DNA of 64,000 bases from Riemerella anatipestifer (GTDB lineage: Bacteria > Bacteroidota > Bacteroidia > Flavobacteriales > Weeksellaceae): assembly GCF_009670965.2 (NCBI RefSeq), contig NZ_CP073239.1:1116001-1180000 (forward strand), in the 5' to 3' direction. Below are positions 18,378-25,907 of the stretch, piece by piece. Position 1 is the first letter of the stretch. Each line of letters starts with the position of its first letter. A model generated the notes under the pieces. The model was not told where the DNA came from, searched no databases, and saw nothing but the letters and a program-made list of their open reading frames with translations. The position numbers and the translations under genes were made by a program.

Positions 18378-18611
18378 ATGGAGACTATTAAAGATACCCA
18401 AAAAAACAATAAATTAACTATACTACTTGGTATAATTATTCTGTTCCTTTCTATCTGCTTATTTCAAGTTAATAGAGAGAATAACAGATTAAAAAGACAA
18501 GTTTCAGCTTTAAATGGTGATGTTAAAAACCTTAACCAAGAGAATGATGAATTAGAAGAAAAGTATTATGAGTTGGAACAGGAAAGTGAAAATAGGTATT
18601 ATGACTATTGA
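18378..18611 (+). CDS. Small membrane protein with coiled coil
   Basis: This 77-aa protein has one N-terminal membrane segment (about residues 13-29) followed by a coiled coil rich in Glu, Asn and Leu (30-72), the layout of small FtsB/L-like or phage spanin-like proteins, although nothing specific is recognised. It lies 46 bases after the previous gene and is likely co-transcribed. Confidence 0.5.
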   Translation: METIKDTQKNNKLTILLGIIILFLSICLFQVNRENNRLKRQVSALNGDVKNLNQENDELEEKYYELEQESENRYYDY

Positions 18612-18633
18612 GATTTTTAGCAAAAAAATCTAT

Positions 18634-18704
18634 AAAAATAGTTTGATAATATCAATTATATTATTGTTACTATTTATGTTATAGAAATTATTAAAATATA
18701 AAAA
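18634..18704 (+). repeat. 71-base direct repeat, copy 2 (gene remnant)
   Basis: It matches 18242-18312 at 68 of 71 bases. One difference turns the TGG codon into TAG, ending a 27-codon frame that runs 18601-18684 from an ATG overlapping the end of the preceding gene. It is most simply the tail of a duplicated copy of the 150-aa gene; a tiny membrane peptide is possible but unproven. Confidence 0.7.
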
Positions 18705-18707
18705 ACT

Positions 18708-19199
18708 ATGAGAAATAATATAATATTTAAATCTATTTTATTTTTAATCGTATTATTCAGTTTTTCTAGCTGTAAATATTTTAGCAATAAGAAAGATAAA
18801 AATAAAGAACTGGATAAAATTGTTGAACAAGTGATAAATGAATTAAAATTAGAACAGCTACAAGATTATAAGTTCTTATCCAGCTCTATTTATCATAAAA
18901 CAAATATTCAACAAGACACCATAAATTTAGTGCTGAAAAACTATTTTGAGAGTTTTAGAGGTTATAAATTTAATGAAAAATCAAAAGAATTTACACACAT
19001 TAAAAAGTTCAAGAAAAGTAAATCTTACTATACTTTTACAGAAGATTTAATAAGCAATTATAAACTAGAAGCTAAAAGCACTTATTTAATAGTAAATGAA
19101 ATCTTATTTTTTGAAAATATTGAAAACAAAGATATTAAATCTATTAAATATGATATAGAAGATATTAAACAAGAACTAGAAGATTTATCAAAAGAGTAA
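18708..19199 (+). CDS. Small predicted lipoprotein
   Basis: This 163-aa protein has a signal peptide with a lipobox ending FSFSSC at about residue 22, so it should be exported and lipid-anchored at Cys22. The mature part is Lys/Glu-rich and helical with no recognised domain. It sits within the run of small unknown island genes, directly after the duplicated 71-base segment. Confidence 0.55.
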   Translation: MRNNIIFKSILFLIVLFSFSSCKYFSNKKDKNKELDKIVEQVINELKLEQLQDYKFLSSSIYHKTNIQQDTINLVLKNYFESFRGYKFNEKSKEFTHIKKFKKSKSYYTFTEDLISNYKLEAKSTYLIVNEILFFENIENKDIKSIKYDIEDIKQELEDLSKE

Positions 19200-19386
19200 T
19201 GCAAGGAATAAATTCAGATATAGTAAAAATCATTCTATCCATATATAGGATTTACCTCAAAAGAATACAACATAATGAATGTATGGTTTAAATACTATTG
19301 AGTTTTGCAGTAAACTATTAGAAGAGTATTTGTAAAATTATGCACAACTATAAAAAGCTTAAAAAAACAGGTAACCCTATCCAAAA

Positions 19387-20286
19387 GTGATGACAAAAGA
19401 AAAAACAATTCTACTACAAATACAAAGAAGATATATAGTAAATGAAAAGGGAGCTTTACAACTTTCAGAATATGCAGAATATACCAAAGATAAAAAAGTA
19501 GTTTGCTATGTAAGTTATGATAGTGATAGTGAAAGCATTAGTGAAATAATGTTAGGGAATTATTTTAAAAAGAATGAAGATGTAATTCATTACAAAAGTG
19601 GAAATTATAATCATACTCATACATGCAGATATAATAATGATGGAAGTCTAAAAGAAGAAATATTTACTGATTATGATAAAGAAAGAACAGTTACTAAATA
19701 TTATTACAACTCTAAAAATCAACTTATAAGAGTATATAAAGAAAATGCCAATAAAGAGTGTGTTTCAGATACAACATATAGGTATGATGAAAATGATAAC
19801 TGTATTTTCCAAGAAATCACAGATATTTTAGGTAATAAGAAAATTTCAAGCTCCTATAATGATTCAAATCAAAAGATAAAAGAAATTGTCACTACAGATA
19901 ATGGTGAAGATACAGAAGATAGGTTTTACACAACTGTAACAGAATTTTTCTATTCCAATGGAACTTTAGTAAAATCTATATTAAAATCTTCTCATTTCAA
20001 TATTTATAAAGGTTACAATGAGAAAGGTCATGAAATTTATTATAACATATTCTATACTTACAAAACTTCAGATAATATCCTTCAAACTTGTGAATATATT
20101 TATGATGAGAGAGGCAACATTGTAGATGAAAAAATTTGGAAGAACAATATTTTAAATAGGAGGGTTACTCGAACTTTTAATACAAATAATGATATTGTTG
20201 AAATAGTTTTCCATGATGAAAAAGAAATAACTCACATTGAAAAATGGGAATATATTTATGAAGAGGAGGAAAAAATAAGTAAATAG
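19387..20286 (+). CDS. Unknown protein with YD/RHS-like repeats
   Basis: This 299-aa protein is made of short Tyr/Asp-rich strands such as CRYNNDGSLKEE, YYYNSKNQLIRVY, YRYDENDNCIFQE and YIYDERGNIVDE, spaced about 20-40 residues. They resemble YD repeats of RHS proteins, which form curled beta-sheets. There is no signal peptide and no toxin-like C-terminal domain, so it is not a classical Rhs toxin. The start at 19387 is an ATG followed by a Lys-rich N-terminus. Two small membrane proteins follow. Confidence 0.55.
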   Translation: MMTKEKTILLQIQRRYIVNEKGALQLSEYAEYTKDKKVVCYVSYDSDSESISEIMLGNYFKKNEDVIHYKSGNYNHTHTCRYNNDGSLKEEIFTDYDKERTVTKYYYNSKNQLIRVYKENANKECVSDTTYRYDENDNCIFQEITDILGNKKISSSYNDSNQKIKEIVTTDNGEDTEDRFYTTVTEFFYSNGTLVKSILKSSHFNIYKGYNEKGHEIYYNIFYTYKTSDNILQTCEYIYDERGNIVDEKIWKNNILNRRVTRTFNTNNDIVEIVFHDEKEITHIEKWEYIYEEEEKISK

Positions 20287-20334
20287 AACTTGAATATATA
20301 TGTAATAAGCGAGTATAATTTTAATAAATAAAAA

Positions 20335-20724
20335 ATGAAAATACTTTTAATTTTATCTTTTATTCTATTCCAATTACCACTAGCATTCTATGGTGACACT
20401 ATGAGGAGGCTAAACAGAATGAAATATTACAACGCATTGAAAGCAGATAATTATATTTTTGAGAATGGAGATATTAGTGAAAATAAATATATGAGTTTAA
20501 ACCTCTTAAGCTCTTGGATATTATCCTTGTTCCCTTTAATTGGTGGATTGAACATACATTGGTTACTTGCTATTGTAATAGCTGTGATTTCCTCACAGCT
20601 TATAGTGCCATTCATTGCATTCTCTTTGTATCCATTTAATACTATTTATAGCATTAGAAAATTAAAACTTATAGCAACTATTTATCCTATTTTGGGGTTT
20701 ATTCTCTACTTTATTGCTAAATAA
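20335..20724 (+). CDS. Small multi-spanning membrane protein, unknown
   Basis: This 129-aa protein has hydrophobic segments at about residues 1-20, 55-75, 78-98 and 108-127 and a short polar loop around 21-50. No family is recognised. It lies 48 bases after the YD-like gene and 17 bases before the next membrane-protein gene. Confidence 0.5.
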   Translation: MKILLILSFILFQLPLAFYGDTMRRLNRMKYYNALKADNYIFENGDISENKYMSLNLLSSWILSLFPLIGGLNIHWLLAIVIAVISSQLIVPFIAFSLYPFNTIYSIRKLKLIATIYPILGFILYFIAK

Positions 20725-20741
20725 TTAGTTATCTTGCATTT

Positions 20742-21023
20742 ATGATTAAATTTATCTTATCAATATTTTTAATGCTGTGTTTGTTTGATATGCCCTATGG
20801 GTATTATCAATTAGTAAGATTTATTGCTCTAATATGTTTTTCTATGTTAGCTTATCAATATAAAAACAACCATACCTTGCTTGTTATTTTTATTAGTTTG
20901 GCTTTATTATTTCAACCATTTATAAAAATTGCACTAGGAAGAACTCTATGGAATATTATAGATGTTGTGGTAGCTATTTTTTTATTGATACTCTTAAAAG
21001 TGGAGCATAAAGATGAAAAATAA
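20742..21023 (+). CDS. Small membrane protein (possibly DUF6804)
   Basis: This 93-aa protein has three or four hydrophobic segments with little between them, including FDMPYGYYQLVRF near residues 15-27 and a segment with IKIALGRTLWNIIDVVVA near 61-78. This resembles the short DUF6804 membrane family, for which no function is known; the match is from memory and tentative. It lies 17 bases after the previous gene, and a terminator follows at 21054-21080. Confidence 0.5.
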   Translation: MIKFILSIFLMLCLFDMPYGYYQLVRFIALICFSMLAYQYKNNHTLLVIFISLALLFQPFIKIALGRTLWNIIDVVVAIFLLILLKVEHKDEK

Positions 21024-21053
21024 ATTCTACGAAGGCAATATAGAAAATAATAT

Positions 21054-21080
21054 AACCACTCAAATTAGAGTGGTTTTTTT
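21054..21080 (+). terminator. Terminator after the small membrane proteins
   Basis: AACCACTC (21054-21061) pairs with GAGTGGTT (21068-21075) and runs into seven T (21074-21080). The next gene starts only 12 bases later. Confidence 0.7.
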
Positions 21081-21092
21081 ATATCAAAATCT

Positions 21093-21524
21093 ATGGAAAA
21101 TTTTAATTTACCTTTTGTATTAAGACAAGATTATGAAACTTGGGAATTTAAGCTAGAAGTTTTAGATATAGAAAGAATACCTAACTATGATAGCTATCTG
21201 TATATAGGAGAAGCAAAGGAGTTTCTCAATCAAAAGCCTAATAAAGCTGAATTAATATTCTACTGGGATAGACTAGAAGCTGTCATCTTGACTTTCTTTC
21301 ATATTGGAATAGATGCTATTGAGGAGATTAAAAACACTCTAAAATGCAAGTATTCCCTTGCTACCTATGAGGTGCATCTCAATTATGATTTATATGAATA
21401 TTATGCAGGAGAAATACAACTATTTCTATTTTTAAAGAAACCTAATAGCTTACTTGTAATCTATGGCAATTCATCTTCTTTAGAAGAAATAAAATCTAAT
21501 GTTCTAGAAGAAATTTCAGACTAA
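21093..21524 (+). CDS. Unknown 143-aa island protein
   Basis: This acidic soluble protein has Trp/Tyr-rich segments (LRQDYETWEFKLE near residues 10-22, IFYWDRLEAVILTF near 55-68) and is predicted alpha/beta. No domain is recognised and there is no signal or membrane segment. It is the last gene of the island, 75 bases before the att sequence, and follows a terminator by 12 bases. Confidence 0.5.
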   Translation: MENFNLPFVLRQDYETWEFKLEVLDIERIPNYDSYLYIGEAKEFLNQKPNKAELIFYWDRLEAVILTFFHIGIDAIEEIKNTLKCKYSLATYEVHLNYDLYEYYAGEIQLFLFLKKPNSLLVIYGNSSSLEEIKSNVLEEISD

Positions 21525-21525
21525 A

Positions 21526-21545
21526 AGGCATACTTTTAGGCATAC
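21526..21545 (+). repeat. AGGCATAC direct repeats near the island end
   Basis: AGGCATAC occurs at 21526-21533 and 21538-21545, 12 bases apart, about 55 bases from the att sequence. Closely spaced short direct repeats near an island end can be arm-type integrase sites; this is inference. Confidence 0.3.
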
Positions 21546-21598
21546 CCTAATTCAGAAAAAAATGAAAGACATTAAATATCAAAATGTAAAAATATAAA

Positions 21599-21620
21599 GT
21601 TCGAGCCCAGCAGGAGGAGC
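21599..21620 (+). other. Probable att site: 3' end of a tRNA gene (tRNA-Asn-like)
   Basis: The 22 bases GTTCGAGCCCAGCAGGAGGAGC carry a T-loop TTCGAGC, the 3' half of a T-stem and an AGGAGGA acceptor strand, as at the end of a Bacteroidota tRNA-Asn (acceptor TCCTCCT...AGGAGGA). The rest of a tRNA is absent on its left. A partial tRNA 3' end is the classic scar at the far side of an island integrated into a tRNA gene. The intact tRNA should lie left of the window, beyond the integrase. Confidence 0.65.
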
Positions 21621-21651
21621 AAAAAGACTTACAGAAATGTAGGTCTTTTTT
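21621..21651 (+). terminator. Terminator after the tRNA-like att sequence
   Basis: A 13-bp stem (21621-21633 with 21638-21650, one G-T pair) closed by a GAAA tetraloop ends in a T run. It starts right after the tRNA 3' end and is probably the original terminator of the target tRNA gene. Confidence 0.75.
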
Positions 21652-21753
21652 GTTTTATACTGATTTTAAAGTATTTGAGTACTATATTCTGCTATTCTAT
21701 TTATTTACAACATTTGATTTTTCACAACTAAAAGCCTTATAAAAGGCTAACAT

Positions 21754-21786
21754 TTGGGTTGCAACTTTTTTTACTTGGGTTGCAAC
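21754..21786 (+). repeat. Pair of 12-base direct repeats
   Basis: TTGGGTTGCAAC occurs at 21754-21765 and again at 21775-21786, spaced 21 bases or two helical turns. They lie 26 bases upstream of the integrase pseudogene, so they may be integrase arm sites or its operator. Confidence 0.5.
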
Positions 21787-21811
21787 ATTTATAACATCTA
21801 AAATCACAGCA

Positions 21812-22474
21812 ATGAATACAGATATTTTAAAAATATTATTTGTAATTTCAGCTTCAAGAATAAATAAGTAGGGATTAGCTCCATTAAATTGTAGAATTAC
21901 CTACAATTTAGAAAGGAAACCTTTTGCAACAGGGTTATTCATAAATCCTGATAACTGGAATTCTAAAAAACAAAAAGCATTTCCCCCCAATGAAGAAAAC
22001 AACTTTATCAATACACAATTAAGCCTGATTAAGAACAATATTAATCAGGCTTTTTTATTCCTTCAAGTTAAGGAAGAAAAATTTGATGTAAATGACATCT
22101 ATACACAATATAAAGGAGAAACTTTAGCTAGAGAATATGGTGTGTTAGAATATTATGAAATATATCTTGAGAAACTGAAAAAACTTATAGATGTAGAGAT
22201 TAAAAAGCAGACTTGGGATAAATTCAGCTATATCAGAGATGATGTAAAAGAGTTCATAAAATTTCATTACAAAAAATCTGATATTAAACTAAAAGATTTA
22301 GATTTTAACTTTATTACAGAGTTTGAATATTACTCTAAGACTGAATTAAAGCATCAGCAGGTTACTATTAACAAGTCTTTACAGAGATTTAAAAAAGTAG
22401 TTAAACAGGCTGTTATTCAGAAATATTTAGAATCTAATCCTTTTGAAGAACATAATCCAGTAAAGTATTATTGA
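21812..22474 (+). pseudogene. Truncated tyrosine integrase pseudogene
   Basis: A single frame of 221 codons runs from ATG 21812 to the TGA at 22474, interrupted only by a TAG at 21869-21871 (codon 20). The first part (RINK-stop-GLAPLNCRI, then TGLFINPDNWNSKKQKA) is the arm-DNA-binding domain of Bacteroidota integrases. The part from about codon 110 (GVLEYYEIYLEKLKKL, then DFNFITEFEYY) is the SAM-like core-binding domain. The catalytic domain is missing. It lies outside the att sequence and is therefore probably left over from an earlier element at the same tRNA site. Confidence 0.75.
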
Positions 22475-22490
22475 TAGAGGAGTGAATAAA

Positions 22491-22520
22491 TAAAAATCTC
22501 ATAGTAATGTGAGATTTTTA
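22491..22520. terminator. Bidirectional terminator between the pseudogene and the tRNAs
   Basis: A perfect 11-bp stem (22491-22501 with 22510-22520) has A- and T-rich flanks in both directions. It can end the tRNA transcript from the right and any transcript from the left. Confidence 0.7.
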
Positions 22521-22528
22521 TTTTAAAG

Positions 22529-22603
22529 TGGGTTCTGAGGGATTCGAACCCCCGACCCTCTGGGTGTAAACCAGATGCTCTGAACCAACTGAGCTAAGAA
22601 CCC
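22529..22603 (-). tRNA. tRNA-Val (UAC), acceptor GGGTTCT/AGAACCC
   Basis: On the minus strand this is a complete cloverleaf of 75 bases with discriminator A: acceptor GGGTTCT pairing AGAACCC, D-arm with TAGCTCAGTTGG, anticodon loop TTTACAC giving anticodon TAC (valine), and T-arm GGGGG-TTCGAAT-CCCTC. CCA is not encoded. It lies six bases after the second copy and differs from it only in the acceptor stem. Confidence 0.95.
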
Positions 22604-22609
22604 TTTTGG

Positions 22610-22684
22610 TGGGCGGTGAGGGATTCGAACCCCCGACCCTCTGGGTGTAAACCAGATGCTCTGAACCAACTGAGCTAACCGCCC
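22610..22684 (-). tRNA. tRNA-Val (UAC), acceptor GGGCGGT/ACCGCCC
   Basis: This 75-base cloverleaf has the same D-arm, anticodon arm (TTTACAC) and T-arm as the gene at 22529-22603. Its acceptor GGGCGGT pairs with ACCGCCC instead. Both arms of the stem differ together, so both tRNAs are expected to fold. It is the upstream gene of the pair. Confidence 0.95.
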
Positions 22685-22718
22685 CAAATTTCTCATTTGA
22701 GTGGTGCAAATATACGAG

Positions 22719-23966
22719 TTATTTATTAACTGGCAAATTTTTTTCTAAAAAATCTCCTACAACAAAGTTACTTCCACCAATAAAAATCATCTCATCTGCT
22801 TTACATAGGTGTTTTGCAGCATTGTAGCCTTCATTTACATCGTCAAAAATTTGATAGTTTAAACCCTTGTTTTGGATTAAATTCTCGTAGTTTTTGGGGT
22901 GAAGTCCTCTGTTTATTTGAGGTTTTACAAAGTAATAATAGTCTTTTGGTGAGGTTAAATCAAATACAGGCTCTATTTTTTTATCATTTACAAAGCCTAT
23001 TACAATATGTTTTTTCTTTGGAATGGCATTCAGTTGTTTAAAAACTTCGGTTAAACCAGCGTGGTTGTGTCCTGTGTCGCAGATGACGAGTGGATTTTTA
23101 GAAATCTCAAACCACCGCCCCATAAATTTGGTGTTATTATGCACATTAAGTAGTCCATTCTCAATAGATTGGTCAGAAATTTGGAAGCCTAATTTTTTTA
23201 ATTCTTGTATAATCCCTATCACAACACGAATGTTTTTCTTTTGGTAGTCTCCTTTTAAATCAGTTTTGTATGGTGTTGCTATGGAAGTGGTGTCTATGAA
23301 ATTGGCCTCCTTGGATTGTGCATTTTCTTGTATTACTTTTTTTATTTCTGGTTGTTCTTCGCCGCAGATGATGGTGGTTTTTGGCTTAATGATTCCAGCT
23401 TTTTCTGTAGCGATTTCTTCCAATGTTTCTCCTAGAATATTTTGGTGGTCTAGTGCAATGTTGGTGATGGCGGACACTAAAGGAGATATAATGTTCGTAG
23501 CATCTAATCGTCCTCCGAGACCGACTTCTATAATGGCAAAATCTACCTTTTGTTCATAAAAATATTGAAATGCCATTATGGTGGTAAATTCAAAAAAGGA
23601 AGGTTTGATATCCTTATGTAGATTTTTCAGTTTATTGATGAAATTAAAAACGAAATCTTTGTTTGCGTTGGTACCGTTTACTTTTATTCTTTCTGTGAAC
23701 TCTATAAGGTGCGGAGAGTTGTAAAGCCCCACTTTGTACCCCTGTTCTTGAAGTATGGAAGCTAACATATTGCTCGTAGAGCCTTTGCCATTAGTTCCAC
23801 CTATGTGTATTGTTTTTAATTTGTTTTGAGGGTTTCCAAAAAAATCGCAAAGTTTTTTTATGTTATCTAGTCCTGGTTTGTAGGCTTTTTGTCCATCTAT
23901 TTGGTAGTTGGGCATTTGTGTAAACAGCCACTCCAAAGCACTTTGATATTCTTCTGTATTGAACAT
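22719..23966 (-). CDS. folC: Folylpolyglutamate / dihydrofolate synthase FolC
   Basis: This 415-aa Mur-ligase-family enzyme adds glutamate to folates (and to dihydropteroate) using ATP. The P-loop GGTNGKGSTSNM is near residues 58-69. A family-typical segment, EVGLGGRLDATN, lies near 147-158, and the C-terminal domain ends with the GGSNFVVGD block. Length and motifs are normal. The start at 23966 lies about 15 bases after a minus-strand TATCTTTG box (23988-23981), giving a very short leader. It runs toward the tRNA-Val pair, 34 bases away. Confidence 0.9.
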   Translation of the reverse strand: MFNTEEYQSALEWLFTQMPNYQIDGQKAYKPGLDNIKKLCDFFGNPQNKLKTIHIGGTNGKGSTSNMLASILQEQGYKVGLYNSPHLIEFTERIKVNGTNANKDFVFNFINKLKNLHKDIKPSFFEFTTIMAFQYFYEQKVDFAIIEVGLGGRLDATNIISPLVSAITNIALDHQNILGETLEEIATEKAGIIKPKTTIICGEEQPEIKKVIQENAQSKEANFIDTTSIATPYKTDLKGDYQKKNIRVVIGIIQELKKLGFQISDQSIENGLLNVHNNTKFMGRWFEISKNPLVICDTGHNHAGLTEVFKQLNAIPKKKHIVIGFVNDKKIEPVFDLTSPKDYYYFVKPQINRGLHPKNYENLIQNKGLNYQIFDDVNEGYNAAKHLCKADEMIFIGGSNFVVGDFLEKNLPVNK

Positions 23967-23980
23967 GATTTATTTTTATC

Positions 23981-23988
23981 CAAAGATA
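23981..23988 (-). promoter_or_regulatory. folC promoter -7 box
   Basis: On the minus strand this reads TATCTTTG, a full match to TAnnTTTG. No clear TTG -33 element is seen at the usual spacing. Confidence 0.5.
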
Positions 23989-23997
23989 AACATTTTA

Positions 23998-24005
23998 TAC
24001 TTTTG
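23998..24005 (+). promoter_or_regulatory. -7 box upstream of the 382-aa gene
   Basis: TACTTTTG matches TAnnTTTG and lies 22 bases before the ATG at 24028, divergent from the folC box. Confidence 0.45.
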
Positions 24006-24027
24006 CGATTGACTTAAAAGTGAGAGT

Positions 24028-25176
24028 ATGGTTTTAAAAAGTTTGAAAAATCTATTTAAAAAATCTAGGATTAACTCTGAAAGTGAAAATAATATAACTT
24101 TAGAAAGTTTTAAAGCTCTTCCTGATATTGTACGATTTATGGAGGAGTCTGACCGCCATTGGCAGCAAAGTGTAGAACCTGATTCATCTCAATTCAAATC
24201 GGATATATTGTTGGAACACCTCAATTATCCTTCGTCTTTTACAAGTGGTGATCCAGAATATGATAAAGCAAGTCTAAAAAAGATAAAAGCTAAAAATATA
24301 TTTGAGCCATATGAGAAAACATTTTTAGAGCCTTTTGATATTGGCTGTTTGTCGGATGAGGATAAAAATAATAATGTTGAATATAGTTTGATTGTAATGC
24401 ATTGTACTATTCCACCAGTTGGAAAGTTCAAAAAGCATTTTACAGCACAAAATCTGATGTTTTTTCTAATTCCATCGTATTATGAAGACGGAACGATGAA
24501 GGTAACTGTTTTTTACCATGTAGAGCAGTGTCTTTCTACACTTGAAACAATTACTCATGCTAAAGTTCTTGTTGAGGATACTCAAGATGAATATGAAAAA
24601 CACTACATTAAATTTTTCACTGAGGCTATAGAAATTGTTTGTAATGAGTTTGAGATTGTTACAGAGAAAAACCAAGGGAAATTTGTAAAATCAGTAGAAG
24701 AAGCTCCAGAAAAACTGCTGGAAGAATTTATAGAAATTGTTGGTGTGAAGGGCTTTCGGAGTGAAGAGGAAATTCAGGTGTTTAAACAAAACTGGCATTT
24801 AATTCAAGAAAACCCAGAAGAATACAAAGAGATGCTTGTGGAGGAAGGTTATTTTGATGAGGATTCTGAGGTGGATATACCTTATTTTACTCAACATTTG
24901 TTATCTGAGTTATTATTGACTTTCGATTCCGATTGGAAAGTGGATTATGATGATTTAAGAGGGTTTATTTCCGAAAAAATACAGCAAGAGTTTGTTATTA
25001 AGGATAAAGAAATGTGGCAGATTGTAGAGGAAATGGAAAAAGAATCTGACTTCACAGCGTTAAATATTGATACACAGATGGATAGTTATTTGCTTTTTAT
25101 TTGTAAGAAGTCAGAAAAAGAGAGAGTTTTGGAAATTGCAAGAAAGTTAGATTTTCCTATTGAATCTCACTTTTAG
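24028..25176 (+). CDS. Unknown 382-aa soluble protein
   Basis: This acidic protein has no signal peptide or membrane segment. About residues 118-225 look alpha/beta (YSLIVMHCTIPPVGKFKKHF), the middle is Glu-rich, and the C-terminal 55 residues (FTALNIDTQMDSYLLFICKK) resemble the short DUF6630-like fold, though I am not sure. It is a single gene between folC and the rimP operon with its own promoter box. Function unknown. Confidence 0.6.
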   Translation: MVLKSLKNLFKKSRINSESENNITLESFKALPDIVRFMEESDRHWQQSVEPDSSQFKSDILLEHLNYPSSFTSGDPEYDKASLKKIKAKNIFEPYEKTFLEPFDIGCLSDEDKNNNVEYSLIVMHCTIPPVGKFKKHFTAQNLMFFLIPSYYEDGTMKVTVFYHVEQCLSTLETITHAKVLVEDTQDEYEKHYIKFFTEAIEIVCNEFEIVTEKNQGKFVKSVEEAPEKLLEEFIEIVGVKGFRSEEEIQVFKQNWHLIQENPEEYKEMLVEEGYFDEDSEVDIPYFTQHLLSELLLTFDSDWKVDYDDLRGFISEKIQQEFVIKDKEMWQIVEEMEKESDFTALNIDTQMDSYLLFICKKSEKERVLEIARKLDFPIESHF

Positions 25177-25279
25177 TAAAAGATAAATGAAATTTATAGA
25201 ACGGATATAAAACTTGGTTAAATATGTTTTGAAATAAAGTATTTTAGCTTTTATTTCAATAAGTTGGGTGTATTATGTT

Positions 25280-25309
25280 TTGTGATGTGATAAAAAAACT
25301 GTACCTTTG
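25280..25309 (+). promoter_or_regulatory. Promoter of rimP-nusA-infB
   Basis: TTG at 25280-25282 and TACCTTTG at 25302-25309 are spaced 19 bases, matching the Bacteroidota -33/-7 consensus. An attenuator-like hairpin follows at 25334-25359. Confidence 0.6.
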
Positions 25310-25333
25310 CAGAGGATTTGCGGGAAATAATGG

Positions 25334-25359
25334 AAAGGCTTCGAAAGAAAGCCTTTTTT
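25334..25359 (+). terminator. Attenuator-like terminator in the rimP-nusA-infB leader
   Basis: AAAGGCTT (25334-25341) pairs with AAGCCTTT (25349-25356) and runs into six T (25354-25359). It lies between the promoter and the rimP start at 25396, where a terminator would limit expression of the operon that encodes NusA. Confidence 0.6.
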
Positions 25360-25395
25360 CGTAGTCCTACTATTCGAGGTTTAACAAACAAGAGT

Positions 25396-25863
25396 ATGAG
25401 TATAAAAGCACAGGTGGAAACACTACTTAACGATTTCCTTTCAGAGAGAGAAGATTTATTTTTAATAGATCTTAAAGTGTCGGCGGGAGATGATGTGGTA
25501 GTTATTTTAGATGGAGATAATGGAGTTACCTTGCAAGATTGTCTAGATGCAAGTAGAGCTATAGAGTTTAATATGGATAGAGAAGAGCATGACTTTAGCC
25601 TTCAGGTGATGTCGGCAGGACTCAGCGAACCATTGACTCAAATAAGACAGTTTAGAAAAAACATAGGTAGAGATTTGGACATTCTGCTGAATGACTCTTC
25701 TAAAATAGAAGGAGAATTGACTAGAGTGGAAGAGGATAAAATAGTTTTAATCTTACGCTACCGTAAACCTAAGGAAATAGGTAGAGGTAAGATAGATGTA
25801 GAGGAGGAGAAAGAAATTTTACTTTCAGATATAAAAAAAGCTTTAGTAGCTATTAAGTTTTAG
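25396..25863 (+). CDS. rimP: Ribosome maturation factor RimP
   Basis: This 155-aa protein helps assemble the 30S subunit. The conserved VMSAGLSEPLT segment and the N-terminal RimP alpha/beta domain (LIDLKVSAGDDVVVILDGDNG) are present, followed by the small beta-barrel domain. A longer in-frame start at 25318 exists but would put 26 odd residues in front, translated through the leader hairpin, so the ATG at 25396 (MSIKAQVETL) is chosen. rimP-nusA-infB is the standard order. Confidence 0.9.
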   Translation: MSIKAQVETLLNDFLSEREDLFLIDLKVSAGDDVVVILDGDNGVTLQDCLDASRAIEFNMDREEHDFSLQVMSAGLSEPLTQIRQFRKNIGRDLDILLNDSSKIEGELTRVEEDKIVLILRYRKPKEIGRGKIDVEEEKEILLSDIKKALVAIKF

Positions 25864-25907
25864 TGTGGTAAAATCAGTTTAATTGTAAATAATAAAGAAG
25901 TATATAG

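Noticed and set aside
19387-20286. An Rhs toxin with the following membrane genes as immunity
   Set aside because: The YD-like protein has no signal, no Rhs core end motif and no toxin domain, so calling it a toxin-immunity pair is not supported.
22518-22709. A 63-codon minus-strand frame with a repeated SSVGSEHLVYTQRVGGSNPS stretch
   Set aside because: It is a read-through of the two identical tRNA-Val bodies; this kind of spurious repeat protein is well known over tRNA genes.
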